Positions 11,400-23,070 are shown, counted from the first letter of the stretch. The stretch: DNA of 64,000 nt from Patiria pectinifera (GCA_029964075.1 CM057149.1:13836465-13900464); one strand, 5' to 3'. Translations and numbers: made by a program. The notes: a model not told the origin generated them from the sequence alone.

Positions 11400-13232
11400 C
11401 GTGTTTTCTCCCTAAAGGGCTTTTCGACCCTTTAGGAATGAATTGTTCGTTTGTGTAGGCCTCTTGCAATGAAACGTACTTTCCATCTGAATTGCAAGCT
11501 GGAAATGAATCGAAATTGAAAGATACAGAGTTTGGGTGTTTGCGGTCAGGTTTAATTATTAACAGTGTCTGTCAATATAAGTCAGGCCAAAACTGTCGGC
11601 CAACGGACTCTATTCCAGTGAAAAAGAAATATTTTCAAATTAACCACAGCCAGAAATACCAAATCAGATCAATATAATCCTATTAACCGAAATCTTGCAT
11701 GGATTGACAGTCAGATGAACCACGTGTAGAGGTTGTCTTCCCTAAACAATTCATAATTTGAATGTTATTAATTATTTCAAGTTGCCTTTTCATGTTCTAA
11801 TATTATCCGCGCACTTTTGTTTGAAGAAAGTACAATTAATGTTACTTATTTTCTCATACCGACGCCTAACGCATGACCATGACATCTGGCAGCGGTGACC
11901 TTTAACCCTCACCGCCTGCACGTCTTTATTCAGGTAAAAACGTCTATTTTTCTATAGTCAATTGCATCCAAATGTTCGCACTTTAAAAGAATAGATAATT
12001 ATAGTAAGGATATCCGGATTATATTGATCCGCTAGGTTATATTGGATGTAACTTTGGTTTACCATGTGCAGAGATTTTGAGACCAGAAAAGAGCGATATG
12101 TTTGTAGGGAAATGAAAGTAATGCAGCATTGTGTATTGGAAATGTGAATCGATGTCGTTTTTATGGAATAAGCATGAACATTGCCCTTTTTGTGATCTTG
12201 CCGTTTGAGCATGCTATGGTATTGTTAACATTTGTTTGCCCACTAACTTTTTTTCAGCATGTATTTTCTTGAGCAAGTAAATCGTATGTGCGCTACGCTG
12301 TGTCCCTGCCGCGTACTCACGGGTTCGACGTAGGAAGAGAGGCCCTACGTGTATTATTTTAAAGAGATACTAAGGAATAATTAGAAATTGGAATGACTCT
12401 GCATGCATGTACAGGTAGCACATTTAGTTTTCAGTGTTTATTCATTGCGAACCAAGAATTAATTTAATGTATTTGTATTTTTCCGACCGCCTGCACGTCT
12501 TTATTCAGACTGTGCAGGTTTGGGGTTATTCATTTCAGAATAAACCCGGAACCCCACCCGGCACAACTGGAAAACACTTGTCTCAACCCTCATGAAGAAC
12601 ATGTGTGCCAAGACCTCCTGACTCCTAATGCCGCATCCAGCTGTCTTTGTCCCTCCCGCCTAGCATAGTGCCCTATCCGTCCTGCTAAGGAGAAACAAGC
12701 AAGCAAGCCTCTCCACACACGGCGGCAGCCACGATGATTGAAACAAAATTTGGGGCCTATAAATGTCACCAACTTGTTCAATGTTAATCAAGGACATGGT
12801 TGTTCTCCAACGAGTAAGGGATAGCATGCATTATTACAAGCCGGTTGGGTTGATAAATTTGCTAGCAGTAAGGAGTTTGAAGACAAGTGGCTCACTAGCT
12901 TGCCACAACATGTACGTGTGGTCAAAATTATTTGTCAGGAATAGAGTGTTGACATGCATGGACATGCAATATGTGATTTATTCAACGTGAACTCATTTCC
13001 TCAGACGGAGATGGAATACGTGCTCATTAAGCAAAAGAGAAAGGGTTGATATAGCGCTGGGTTGTTTGCGGTGAGGTTCAATGCGTTTGTTCAATCTGTT
13101 CAGTTTTCTCAGTTTGTCAATAACAGCATTTGCTTGAACGCTCCAGTACTTTGAGAGCATTCATTGCAGAGAGCTTCGCAAAATCTGAATTTGCAATCCT
13201 GAAACCAGAAGCGTTAAATACAAAGGAACAAG
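11400..13232. promoter_or_regulatory. Upstream DNA of receptor copy 2, duplicated from copy 1
   Basis: Long stretches align with 5980-7198 upstream of copy 1, including the 220 bases before the start codon. Promoter elements must lie here, but no TATA box stands out and the transcription start cannot be placed. The motif CCGCCTGCACGTCTTTATTC occurs twice (about 11908 and 12487). The GC-richer stretch 12530-12740 has no homologue in copy 1 and looks inserted. Confidence 0.45.
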
Positions 13233-14249
13233 ATGTCTGTACACGATCACAAAATAATGTTGGTAGATATCGACGCCTTGAATGACACAAGTGAGGATTG
13301 GTCGGCATATCCAAGTATCCCTCTTCAGGATGCAGTTACTACAATCATCGCCTGCCTGGCTGTGCTTGGTAACGGCATGGTCATCACCGTTATGCTGCTC
13401 AGACGACGAGTCTTCAGCTCCTTCACTAATCGTCTCATCCTGCACCAGTCCATCATTGACGGTACTGACGGAGTCTTGCTTTTCATTCACCATGTTGTGA
13501 TCAAGACTCAAACCCTTTCAGTCTCCATCGAGGGCAACATTAATGATCAACTCCTTTGTCGGTTTCTTGTCACAGATTTCGTTCTTTGGTGGGTGAATGT
13601 GACATCGACCTACAACCTCGTCGTGATATCGCTGGAGCGGTTTATGGCGACTTGCCATCCGGTGAAGCATCGGAATACTTGGTCGGCAGCCAAGCTCAAG
13701 TTTGCAGTGGCATCTGCCTGGGGTGTAGGGCTCGTGTATAACTCACATTTTGCCTTCGTCTTTGAAGCTCGCCAGGGATATTGTGAACTAATGGACATGA
13801 GTTCCGGAATAAAGGCTTTGTATCATACAATCGTGTTGGCGATTGAGTACTTAGTCCCCATCACCATTTTGATATATACATATAGCCGGATACTCATCAT
13901 GCTGAGAAGGAAAACGGCAAATCAACAAGTGAACGGTCCTCGGAATGCCATGATTAAAGCCAAGAAGAACATCCTGGTTACCACTGTGCTGATAGGCATT
14001 ATGTTTGTGGTGTGCTGGACGCCAACAGAATTTTCTTTCATTTCTCGACAACTTTTTAGAGATGATTGGGGTGCTCAGTTTTACTATCCGTTCACCAGCC
14101 TGTTGGCTTGCAACACGTTCGTTAATCCGATCATTTACTGCTTCAAGTACGAGCATTTTCGCTCAGAATTGAGAAAACTCATACTCAAGAGATGTCGGAG
14201 GAACCGAGTCAATGATGGGGAGGTCGTGTCAATTGCAGGTGCTGCTTGA
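13233..14249 (+). CDS. Class A (rhodopsin-type) GPCR, array copy 2
   Basis: An intronless 338-residue seven-helix receptor. It has a short extracellular N-terminus with a sequon at Asn17; helix 1 about 33-56 with Gly46-Asn47; Asp76 in helix 2; Cys109 at the top of helix 3 paired with Cys184 in loop 2; Glu135-Arg136-Phe137 in place of Asp-Arg-Tyr; Trp163 in helix 4; Pro209 in helix 5; CWTP 261-264 in helix 6; NPIIY 298-302 in helix 7; then a basic helix 8 and short tail. Length and motifs fit a functional plasma-membrane receptor coupling to G proteins. Ligand unknown: no motif identifies a peptide, amine or lipid receptor. It resembles lineage-specific echinoderm receptor expansions, so a chemosensory role is plausible but inferred. 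The first ATG of the frame is used. A 167-base tract is identical to copy 1. Confidence 0.95.
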   Translation: MSVHDHKIMLVDIDALNDTSEDWSAYPSIPLQDAVTTIIACLAVLGNGMVITVMLLRRRVFSSFTNRLILHQSIIDGTDGVLLFIHHVVIKTQTLSVSIEGNINDQLLCRFLVTDFVLWWVNVTSTYNLVVISLERFMATCHPVKHRNTWSAAKLKFAVASAWGVGLVYNSHFAFVFEARQGYCELMDMSSGIKALYHTIVLAIEYLVPITILIYTYSRILIMLRRKTANQQVNGPRNAMIKAKKNILVTTVLIGIMFVVCWTPTEFSFISRQLFRDDWGAQFYYPFTSLLACNTFVNPIIYCFKYEHFRSELRKLILKRCRRNRVNDGEVVSIAGAA

Positions 14250-16067
14250 CAAATGGAATTCTATAAACGCGGGTACTGTAGTCATTTTCCTGCGAACCTC
14301 GCAATCAAACCCTAATCTGCTGCCTTGAGAAAAATGGTATAGCGGCCACCTTTCCCTCGCCATGTCGTTACGTTTAATGTAGTGCGACGGATTTCTTTTT
14401 GTATTCTAGTTAACGTAATTATTGTGATTTTCACATACTTGGCTACTCCATAAGAGCTACTGATGATGCTACTGCTGTCCAAAACACGACAGAATGGAAT
14501 CCGTATATAGTACGGCAGATAGGTGATGGGATTGTGCCTTTGGTGAGACAAGCATGGCATTTCGCACACAGTCAGAGTATGTCATGAAAAAGATTATTGG
14601 CTATAGGGCCATCGCACATTTGTCATTTTAGAAAATATAGGTAGAATAACAAGCAATGGCAGCCATTTTGAAAATGTGAAGATTGCTTGTTATTCATGTC
14701 ATTTTATGTTTGCCAAATGCCATGCTTGTATCATCAAAGGCACAATTCCCCAAATATTTCGCCGATCTGTCATAATAATAAACTCAGTGACATTTCGTTG
14801 ACTCGAAGCTATGGTTTTGCCCCGAGCCGTGTCGTTTCGTTCGGGTACTGGATCACCGGGTCCTACAGATAATCGATAAAAAGGATGTGGTTTGCTGCGT
14901 CTCCGAGATTCTTGGGGAGTCGAGCACGGAAGTTAGTAAGGAAATTTATTCAATAAAAAAATAACCGAAATCCAATTAATTTAAGAGAACTGTTAGCCAC
15001 TAAATTGGCCGTAGATTATGTCATCTTGACATAAGCCTTTATCAGTGTATGGCCAAATGCGAAGAACGACCAAAAAAAAAAAAAAATCATAGGATGAAGA
15101 CTGTAATGAATATATTCTAATTAAGGCGATTCCATGATTATTCACATAAAGCGCGACTCGTTAATTTTTCTTATTGGCATAAAACAAATGCCTATGTTGC
15201 AAATTAGCACAGTCACATATTTTCGTCATTAAAACATAAATGAAATGCTGGAGACCATGTTGTTGGAGGTGGAATTATTTTACATAATTTATTTATGTAT
15301 CTTTATGAAAGTCAAGTTGCATGTCAGTTAATCTGAAGACAGTATACCACATCTAGTATACCTTAAAGTCATGTTTGAATTTTGTATGTCAGAACAGAAA
15401 AAAAATCACGAAATCGAGTGCAAACATTAATAATTTTATTTTTTAAAATGCATCCTTTTGAATATGATAAATTTCCTTATTTATGACGTCATCAAACAGA
15501 AAGTAACTATTATGTGCCGATAAACGTGTAATACAATTTATCAAACCATACAGGATGCATTGATGTTTTTTTTTGTCAAATTCAAACAAATGGTTCCACT
15601 GGAAAATGCAGAATTTCGTGAATATTTATTGTGCTGACAAAAATATTCACAAATTAACCGTTGCAATGTGCAGTAAAATAGTTGTCTGCTCGACCGGCCA
15701 TCCTGCATTTGTAACTCAACAAACACCGTACCCTTAACTCCAGATCTCAACGACAACGGCATTATTCTGGGCGACTTGAGTGAATACATCTTGTTCATTT
15801 TTCATTTTGCCATGGTAACCTTCTCTCTAATTTAATTGAAGCTAAGCGTTTTAACTATTGCACGTGTTAATCTCATTGAACATTAACTCTGTTTGGGGTG
15901 ATGAAGCGTTACTGTCAACAGACTGGATTCGTTGATGGCTGGGCCAAATGATAAGGATAAATATAGGATAGGAGACGTTTGACAGTGTTTCGTGGGTTGG
16001 TTTCTAGCGGTTGCGGTCTTTAGAATAACGGCAGAAAAGGACTTGCTTTTGTATTAAACAAGTAAGC
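14250..16067. other. Spacer between receptor copies 2 and 3
   Basis: The left part shares patches with the 3' flank of copy 1. The right part (about 15820-16067) is paralogous to 19425-19675 upstream of copy 4 and is therefore the likely promoter region of copy 3. No other gene is supported. Confidence 0.5.
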
Positions 16068-17126
16068 ATGTCTACCGTTGTTGTGGGACACACGACGGAA
16101 CCATTAACCATAAAAGCAGTTGATGTGGGAAACAAGACGGATGACTTTTGGATCCAAACTACCCATAGCCCGCTATTGGATGGCATTAACTTCATCATAG
16201 CCTGCCTGGGTGTGCTTGGTAACGGCATGGTCATCACCGTTATGCTGCTCAGACGACGAGTGTTCAGCTCCTTTACAAATCGTCTCATCCTGCACCAGTC
16301 AGTCATCGACTGTGTTACGTGCGTTGTGTTTTTCTTGTGGCGGGTTGTTTTCCAGAACGTCTACAAGAACGTGTCATTGGAAGGCAATATCTACGATCAG
16401 TTGATATGTCGGTTCATATGCGTGGACTATTTTCTCTGGTGCTTGGATGTGACCTCCACTTACAACCTTGTCATGATATCGCTGGAGCGGTTTATGGCGA
16501 CCTGTCACCCTGTGAAGCATCGCAATACCTGGACCCCAGCTAAGCTGAAGTTTGCCGTTGGAACTGCCTGGGTCATTGGCTTCATATACGGCTCACATTT
16601 TATATTTATGTTTGAAGCACGTCAGGGTCGTTGTCGATTTATTGAAATGGAAATCGGTGGGAAGATTTTTGAAGCATCAGCAGTGATTACTGTCGAATAT
16701 TTGGTGCCCATTACCATCTTGATCTACACATACAGCCGGATTGTTATTGTCATCAAGAAATCTGCCAATCTACTGCACGCTCCTCGGAATTCCATGCATA
16801 AAGCTAAGAGGAACATTCTCGTTACGACGATGCTGATCAGCATTTTGTTTGTGGTCTGCTGGACACCAATAGAAGTCTTCTACGTTTGCGCATACATCTC
16901 GGGAATATGGGGAGGTTGGTTGTACGCAACATTCACAGGCCTGTTGGCCTGCAACATGTTCGTCAACCCGATCATTTACTGCTTCAAGTACGAGCATTTT
17001 CGGTTGGAGTTGAAGAGCCTGGTCATGGGAAGGTGTCGTAGAAGCCGAGTTGGGGACGGGGAGGCCATTCCAATGCCAGCTGCTACCCCAAGAATGAACC
17101 CGAATTTGACAGTTCAGTCACTGTAA
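16068..17126 (+). CDS. Class A GPCR, array copy 3
   Basis: An intronless 352-residue receptor with sequons at Asn22 and Asn101, Gly51-Asn52 in helix 1, Asp81 in helix 2, Cys114 and Cys189 for the extracellular disulfide, Glu140-Arg141-Phe142 after helix 3, Trp168, Pro214 in helix 5, CWTP 264-267 and NPIIY 300-304. The ATG at 16068 aligns with that of copy 4, but copy 3 carries about 12 extra N-terminal residues. Its closest relative is copy 4, at both protein and nucleotide level, including 240 bases upstream. Compared with copies 1 and 2 it differs most in helix 2, loop 1 and the helix 6-7 region. Ligand unknown. It should act at the cell surface as a G-protein-coupled receptor. Confidence 0.95.
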   Translation: MSTVVVGHTTEPLTIKAVDVGNKTDDFWIQTTHSPLLDGINFIIACLGVLGNGMVITVMLLRRRVFSSFTNRLILHQSVIDCVTCVVFFLWRVVFQNVYKNVSLEGNIYDQLICRFICVDYFLWCLDVTSTYNLVMISLERFMATCHPVKHRNTWTPAKLKFAVGTAWVIGFIYGSHFIFMFEARQGRCRFIEMEIGGKIFEASAVITVEYLVPITILIYTYSRIVIVIKKSANLLHAPRNSMHKAKRNILVTTMLISILFVVCWTPIEVFYVCAYISGIWGGWLYATFTGLLACNMFVNPIIYCFKYEHFRLELKSLVMGRCRRSRVGDGEAIPMPAATPRMNPNLTVQSL

Positions 17127-18690
17127 TCGCGTAGTATTTAGTACATTTTGTGGGCTATTCAAAATACTAATTACTGTCTCCGTATCGTATTAAGAAGTAC
17201 GTTTTTATAATTGTTTTGTTATTTGCTGATGTAGGTCAACATGATAATACTATGCGCAGCATCAAAGCTGACTCAATGAAAATTTGACTCTTGGGAGGTT
17301 TTATTTGGTTTTAATTTGAAATACATCTACATAACCGCCTGCTTCCGCATTTGAGAATTTCGACCAAAATGAGGGAATAACAACATGGCACGCCAAATTG
17401 TGGCCTACGGATTGTGCTCGGCAAGAATTGTTCTTCTTTCAATAAAGTGTTTCAGCAATATCGGAGTATCGTGTATTCTGCTTTTTCACGACGGCTAAAT
17501 TACAATAATATTTAGTATAACTCTGGATTGCAGGATAGGGCGACACTTCCATAGAAACGTGCACACAATTTGTCAAACTTTAATGTGACCTAACCCAAAT
17601 TTACCTTATCCGATCCCAAACAAGTTTGGTATGTGTACGTTTTGTACCACAAACAATCGATCTAGCCCATTTGCGACAATAAAATTCCTTCGCTAAAGGG
17701 TAGTTACCTCAATAGGGCGACACCAAAATTGTCGCCCTATTGCGGTGTGTTTCCCTAATGTAGGGGAAGTCCCGCACAACTTGTCGCCCTATTGCGGGAT
17801 TCATGCTAATTGTAACAATGATAATAATGTACATGGTAGGACCTTCGATATAACCCAGGTACAATATAGTTATATATATACGTGGGGTACTGTACTCTTG
17901 AGGACACTTTCACAAGTATGGTGGACTGTTTGCCGGCTGCCCCTAAAATATAGGGGCCGGTAACTAGCTCCCGTTTCGTATAAAAGAAGCAATTTACTGT
18001 GTGTTTTGATTGTTTGGAACAACAAACAAAAATGACATAGAATACTTGTTTCCACATCTTTTAACAACAGTAGTACACAATATATTTAAAAACAACCCTG
18101 CTTAGGCAAACAATGTGATTTATAAAATCCACTATTTTGAAAGACGGGCCTTGAAAAGGACTAACTTGAATATTTGTAACTTTTAACTCAGGGTTTTTCC
18201 TCTCGTGATGTTTAAGGACAATCGTGGCGACGATTCTTGAAATTGCATTTTTGGGCGAAAGAAGTTTTAGGGTCATTGCGTTTAAATTGTGATATACTTT
18301 GAACGGATAGAGCAATCTTAATCTAAAAGCAGTTTATGAAATTGACTTTCCTCTCATAATTACGTTGTCACATACTTGCATTGTTTCTGTCACCAGTGCT
18401 TTGAAGAGCTTTGGCCCTACATATTTTCTTTTTAATTATGAAATAGATTTTGTGAGGTTTGGGTTCCGCTTTTTTTGACTCGCCCTGTATGCCTTTGTTT
18501 GTCCATTTTTTGTCAAGGGAAATTCAATATTTGGGCGAGATTGGAACATGAGGCCACGTCCCTCGAAACGGGCATTTGCCCTCATGCACCACCTCCAACC
18601 TTGCTTCTTTATAGACCTGTGCTCATATGACCTACGCAAGAAGCACACAAAAGACATATATGAACCTCTAGTTTATTTGTATTTGGTACG
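17127..18690. other. Spacer with short hairpins, no gene recognised
   Basis: An AATAAAGTG-type polyadenylation signal lies near 17441-17450 downstream of copy 3. The phrase GTCGCCCTATT recurs at about 17731 and 17781 and, inverted, near 17526 and 17711. The end of a MITE with a GACTCGCCCTGTA terminus is seen near 18477-18490. No coding region is supported. Confidence 0.45.
17710..17742. repeat. Perfect 13-bp hairpin
   Basis: CAATAGGGCGACA (17710-17722) pairs perfectly with TGTCGCCCTATTG (17730-17742) around a 7-base loop. It probably belongs to a small repeat family, since the arm recurs nearby. No terminator role is implied in an animal genome. Confidence 0.7.
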
Positions 18691-18699
18691 CGTTAGGCT

Positions 18700-19410
18700 G
18701 CTATTCGTTTCTGATATTTCTTCGATCGAGATGAGTTGTGTTCATTCAACTTCCGGTCAGAGATTTACAAATTGCAAAACGAATTATATAGAAACGGTCG
18801 AACGAGACGTGCTTTTGATGATTTTGCTGTCTTTCAAAAAGGGAACAATGGTTAATAGTTCAGCGATGGGTTGATGATTATTAGTACCCGCGGATAAAGC
18901 TCTCTTCATTGACAGTGAACGTATCTCCATGGCAACTGTTATGTCAGATTGATCAGCGGTTCATTATTAATAATACACAATAGGACTTCGTTTCGTTTGG
19001 GCGTTGAAAAAAAATAGACAATTTGAATAAAATGGTCGTCTGCGTGAGTGGCACATTATTGCGAAACGACGTGTTCAAACAAAGGCTCTTCCTCAAGATG
19101 GAGAATGATACACTAGCATACATCTGACATCAACAATCAGGTGCAGCCTGCGGCCTGAGTGATGATGTTGCAGTATGGTAACGACTCTAAAATTGCAGAC
19201 TCTATGCCTTCGAGATACAATATTGATATAAAGACTACAGTTTGGATACAGTAAATTAAGATGATATATTTGGGACTAAGATTTTGCCTGGTGAGGCATG
19301 TTAAGATATCTTGAAACACACATATGAATGTTACAGTTAGCCGCAAGCGAGCGTCGTTCTGATAGCAGTACTACAAGACTGAACGCCGTACCTTTAATTT
19401 GTTTTCTTTC
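18700..19410 (+). promoter_or_regulatory. Orphan upstream block like that of receptor copy 5
   Basis: This block aligns over about 700 bases with 30780-31450, which lies directly upstream of copy 5. Shared features include the AGAAACGGTCG stretch, the GGCTCTTCCTC stretch and the CAAGCGAGCGTCGTTCTG stretch. Here it sits upstream of the separate block (19425-19675) that copy 4 shares with copy 3. Copy 4 therefore has two stacked upstream modules. Whether either is an active promoter is unknown. Confidence 0.6.
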
Positions 19411-19675
19411 TGATTGAATGTCATTTTGCCATGGCAACATTCTCTGTAATTAAGCGTCCAAGCTATTGCACGTACTAATTTCATTGAACATTAACTATGT
19501 AGAGGGTGATGCAGCGTTACTGTCAAGAGACTGGAATTGTTTATGTCTAGGCCAAATGTAATGCATGTAGGATTGGAGAGATTAGACAGTGTTTCGCGCA
19601 TGCGACTTGCTGCTTGCGCTTGCTGTCTTTAAAATATCTGCAACACAGATTTGCTTTTCTATTAAACCAGTAACC

Positions 19676-20692
19676 ATGTCTGCAGTTGATGTGGGCAACA
19701 TGACGGATGACTTTTTTATCCAAACTTTCCATAGCCCGCTATTGGATGTCGTTAACACAATCATAGCCTGTCTGGCTGTGCTTGGTAACGGCATGGTCAT
19801 CACCGTTATGCTGCTCAGACGACGAGTGTTCAGCTCCTTCACTAATCGTCTCATCCTGCATCAGTCAATCGTTGACTGTGTTGCTGGTGTTGTGTTTTTC
19901 TTGTGGCGGGTAGTTTTCCAGAACATCTACAAGAATGTGTCATTCGAAGGTAATATCTACGATCAGTTCATATGTCGGTTCATGAGCGTGGACTATTTTC
20001 TTTGGTGCTTGAGTGTGACCTCCACTTACAACCTTGTCATGATATCGCTGGAGCGGTTCATGGCGACCTGTCACCCTGTGAAGCATCGCAATACCTGGAC
20101 CCCAGCCAAGCTGAAATTTGCCGTTGGAACTGCCTGGGCCATTGGCTTCATATACGGCTTACATTTTATATTTATGTTTGAAGCCCGTCAGGGTCGTTGT
20201 CGATTTATTGAAATGGAAATCGGTTTGCTGATTGTTCAAGCATTAGCAGTGATAACTATCGAATATTTGGTGCCCATTACCATTTTGATCTATACATACA
20301 GCCGGATTTTCATTGTCATTAAGAAGTCAGCCAATCCACTGAACGGTCCTCGGAATGCCATGAACAAAGTTAAGAGGAACGTCCTTGTTACGACGATGCT
20401 GATAGCCGTGATGTTTGTGGTGTGCTGGACACCAACAGAAGTCTTCTACGTCAATGCATACATATCGCGAATATGGGAAGGCTGGTTGTATGCAACATTT
20501 ACAGGTCTGTTGGCCTGCAACATGTTCGTCAACCCGGTCATTTACTGCTTCAAGTACGAGCATTTTCGGTCGGAGTTGAGAAATCTAGTCACCAGGAGGT
20601 GTAGTAAAAAGCGAGTTGGGGCAGTGGAGGCCATTCCAAGGCCAGCTGCTGCACGGAGAATGAACCCGAATGTGTCAGTGCATTCACTGTAA
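19676..20692 (+). CDS. Class A GPCR, array copy 4
   Basis: An intronless receptor of 338 residues from ATG 19676. I chose this start because the bases around it align with the start of copy 3; an in-frame ATG at 19589 would add 29 residues that copy 3 cannot encode. Hallmarks: sequon at Asn8, Gly37-Asn38, Asp67, Cys100 and Cys175, Glu126-Arg127-Phe128, Trp154, Pro200, CWTP 250-253, NPVIY 286-290, and a basic helix 8. It is almost the twin of copy 3, with differences concentrated in the N-terminus, helix 5 and loop 3. Function is as for the other copies: a G-protein-coupled receptor of unknown ligand. Confidence in class is high, in role low. Confidence 0.95.
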   Translation: MSAVDVGNMTDDFFIQTFHSPLLDVVNTIIACLAVLGNGMVITVMLLRRRVFSSFTNRLILHQSIVDCVAGVVFFLWRVVFQNIYKNVSFEGNIYDQFICRFMSVDYFLWCLSVTSTYNLVMISLERFMATCHPVKHRNTWTPAKLKFAVGTAWAIGFIYGLHFIFMFEARQGRCRFIEMEIGLLIVQALAVITIEYLVPITILIYTYSRIFIVIKKSANPLNGPRNAMNKVKRNVLVTTMLIAVMFVVCWTPTEVFYVNAYISRIWEGWLYATFTGLLACNMFVNPVIYCFKYEHFRSELRNLVTRRCSKKRVGAVEAIPRPAAARRMNPNVSVHSL

Positions 20693-22520
20693 GGCAACAT
20701 GTGTTTGGTAGAATCTAATCGGGAAGTATACATTGCATTATGTAGTCTTAGGTCGATTGCTATTTCGGATTCCATGACCCAATGATGGAATATAACATCC
20801 TTTCATTCAAATCTTCGCCTTCGGATTGTGCTCCCCAAAATGTTCCCTTTTTGAAATGTTGGAGTCTCTCAGTCTCGTGTGTTTAGTTCGTTTTTACGAC
20901 GGGTAAAGAGGAAGTGGAATATGGTTGAGGTAACCTGTTTTATTACCAACATGCATAATCATGATACGGATGAGGTTGATAATGTATTCTTAAGGGCGCT
21001 ATTCACATTTATGTATGCGTCGGTTTTAAATGACTCATAAAATCACATGAAGGTGTGACCAGGTGCTTCTGTTAATCAAAGTGGGTTGGAATCATAACGC
21101 TTGATACATGCTATTGTTTCCATGCCTGAGTTACAATTATGTAGAAACGAGGGCCAGCTCCCCACAAGGCAAAATGACGTAACTTCAATTTTTGCCAGTT
21201 TGAGATCATGTCATTGTTGGTGTTATTCGGAGCACTGTTGCCATTTAATTAACCCTCAAGTCCATGATGCCTTCCAGTTCAAAGATTATAAGGGGAAACA
21301 TGTGAGAAATCGTGCCAGCTTGGTTCAGTTTCTTTGACAAAATAATGTATAGACACATACTGTTTTGTGCCAGATGTGACTTGATGCAACAAGGCAAATG
21401 TGCGTAACTATAACAATACGGCTTTTCTTGCCTTGTTATTGAAAAGTATGGTAGACGCATCGTGGAAGTGCAATTGTGTGCATATGAATAATCAAGACAC
21501 ATCCTTGAGCCAAAATAAGCCTTTTTGTTTCGTTATAGTGCTACTTTATGGTAAAATGGTGAAACTGCTTTAAAATTGCCTTTTTGACAATTCAAGAAAC
21601 TAAAATTTCTGCCGTATGTTCACAGCATTATTCATACTTTCTGGTAGAAAAAAATTGGTTTAAAACTTCATTGTAAAATGCAACAAATAGATGACCTTGA
21701 ACTTTCACACTTTTTTCTCGATTTTTTTCTTCTTCAAGTTACACCCTGTTGCCTTGGGTCGGGTTGCTTGTTATTCTCTGCTTCGTCAGTTATTTTCAAT
21801 AATATTAAACATTAATAAATATCTTGGAAAGTTGATGGTATCTGATTGGTCGAAACTCGATCACGTGGCCGGGCATTAACGGTGATAATGGACCGGCTTC
21901 AAAGAACAAGCGAATAAATGGCCCCTGAACCAGCATTGATCCAGCCCAATGGAAGGCAATGATTGGCCAAATTTACAACAGTCATACGGCAGCTTGTAAC
22001 AATACAGCACTGCACAAGCGCTCAACCACCTTCGCGTGAGACTGACGCGCGCGTACGCAACACAGTTGCTATGGGTGCGGGCGCGTAAGCAAGTTTTGAA
22101 ACGACATCGTACAGCGGCAGTGCAGTATACTGAGGATGTTTACGACGAAAGCGTAGATCTACGATTCATTTTCTGTAAATACTTCGCCCATCAACATATT
22201 TACCTTTCCTAAACCAAGCATCTTTGTACTTCTGGACACAAGGAATGTGTAAACGAAATTTCAGCTTCCTCCATAAGGTAAACATATGAAAACATTGTTG
22301 TAATTTGTTTGGCTACGGCAGCAGAAGTCGTACGCGTACGAAATGAGGACGTTGCAATTGTCCAGCGCATCCTGGGCCCGGCTGTGGTGTATATAACAAC
22401 TCTTATTGAAGAGACAGGGTACCACGCATAAGCTAGAGCATGGCCCATGAACATGACGCAAAAAAAATCTGGAAATATCGCCGGAAAAAAGTCACAAAAT
22501 TGGAGCATTTTAACTGTTTA
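20693..22520. other. Spacer downstream of receptor copy 4
   Basis: No gene recognised. Around 21810-21890 lies a diverged member of the dispersed repeat described at 22650, with the ATTGG and CACGTGG landmarks. GC-rich CpG-bearing DNA at 22020-22090 has no reading frame of note. Confidence 0.45.
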
Positions 22521-22524
22521 TTTC

Positions 22525-22690
22525 GTTAAAAAGGTATTTATTAATGGGAATAACAGTGCGAGAATCCGGTCTTCACTGCGTGATAATGACCGGGTTTGGG
22601 GGTGACCGCTGTTAATGGACCGAGACGAACGGCTCCTCACACTGTTATTCCCTTTATTCATAAATACCTCAGACAGTTTAGCTATTCCTA
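22525..22690. repeat. Imperfect inverted repeat, MITE-like
   Basis: AGGTATTTATTAATGGGAATAACAGTG-type sequence near 22531 is mirrored by CACTGTTATTCCC..ATAAATACCT near 22637-22670. The same terminal sequence starts the palindromic element at 23103, so both belong to one family. Confidence 0.55.
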
Positions 22691-23070
22691 TTGGTCGAGA
22701 GCCCGTCACGTGGCCGGTCTTAAACGGATGATAAAGACATGGCTAGCTGGTCTTAAACACTTTTCCAGTGTCACAATAAAATGTAGACTCCTGAAAATCC
22801 AGTGCCTCTTACCGTTTCATTGCTTGAACGTTCACAATCCTCACGTAGGCATGCGCAACACTACAAGCGAGTCAGAATTTTATAGTTCTAAATTCAAAAC
22901 GCAACGCCATAGGTGCGTTCTGCGCGACATCCCGCAGAACATGCTACGCGCGCGTCAATCTTTATAAAAGGGTTGTTTACATCTTACTCGCCTGCTGAAC
23001 ACTCCATTATTTTGCAAGAGGGATGTTTCAAAAAGCATGAAGTGAACTTGTTGAACAAAATGGGGATTTT
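22650..23070 (+). repeat. Dispersed repeat with CCAAT, E-box and TATA-like signals
   Basis: This 400-base segment recurs in the same orientation at 54815-55230 with high similarity, and in shorter diverged form at 35200-35420 and 21810-21890. It contains inverted CCAAT (ATTGG near 22689), an E-box (CACGTGG near 22707) and TATAAAAGGG near 22964, in promoter order. It may be the promoter end or solo LTR of a retroelement; no coding region is attached. Confidence 0.65.

Noticed and set aside
13161..13511. Minus-strand frame of 116 codons opposite receptor 2 (and similar ones opposite the other copies)
   Set aside because: It is the antisense shadow of the conserved receptor N-terminus and helix 1.
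19589..19675. 29-residue N-terminal extension of receptor copy 4
   Set aside because: The aligned sequence upstream of copy 3 cannot encode it, and the shared ATG context lies at 19676.
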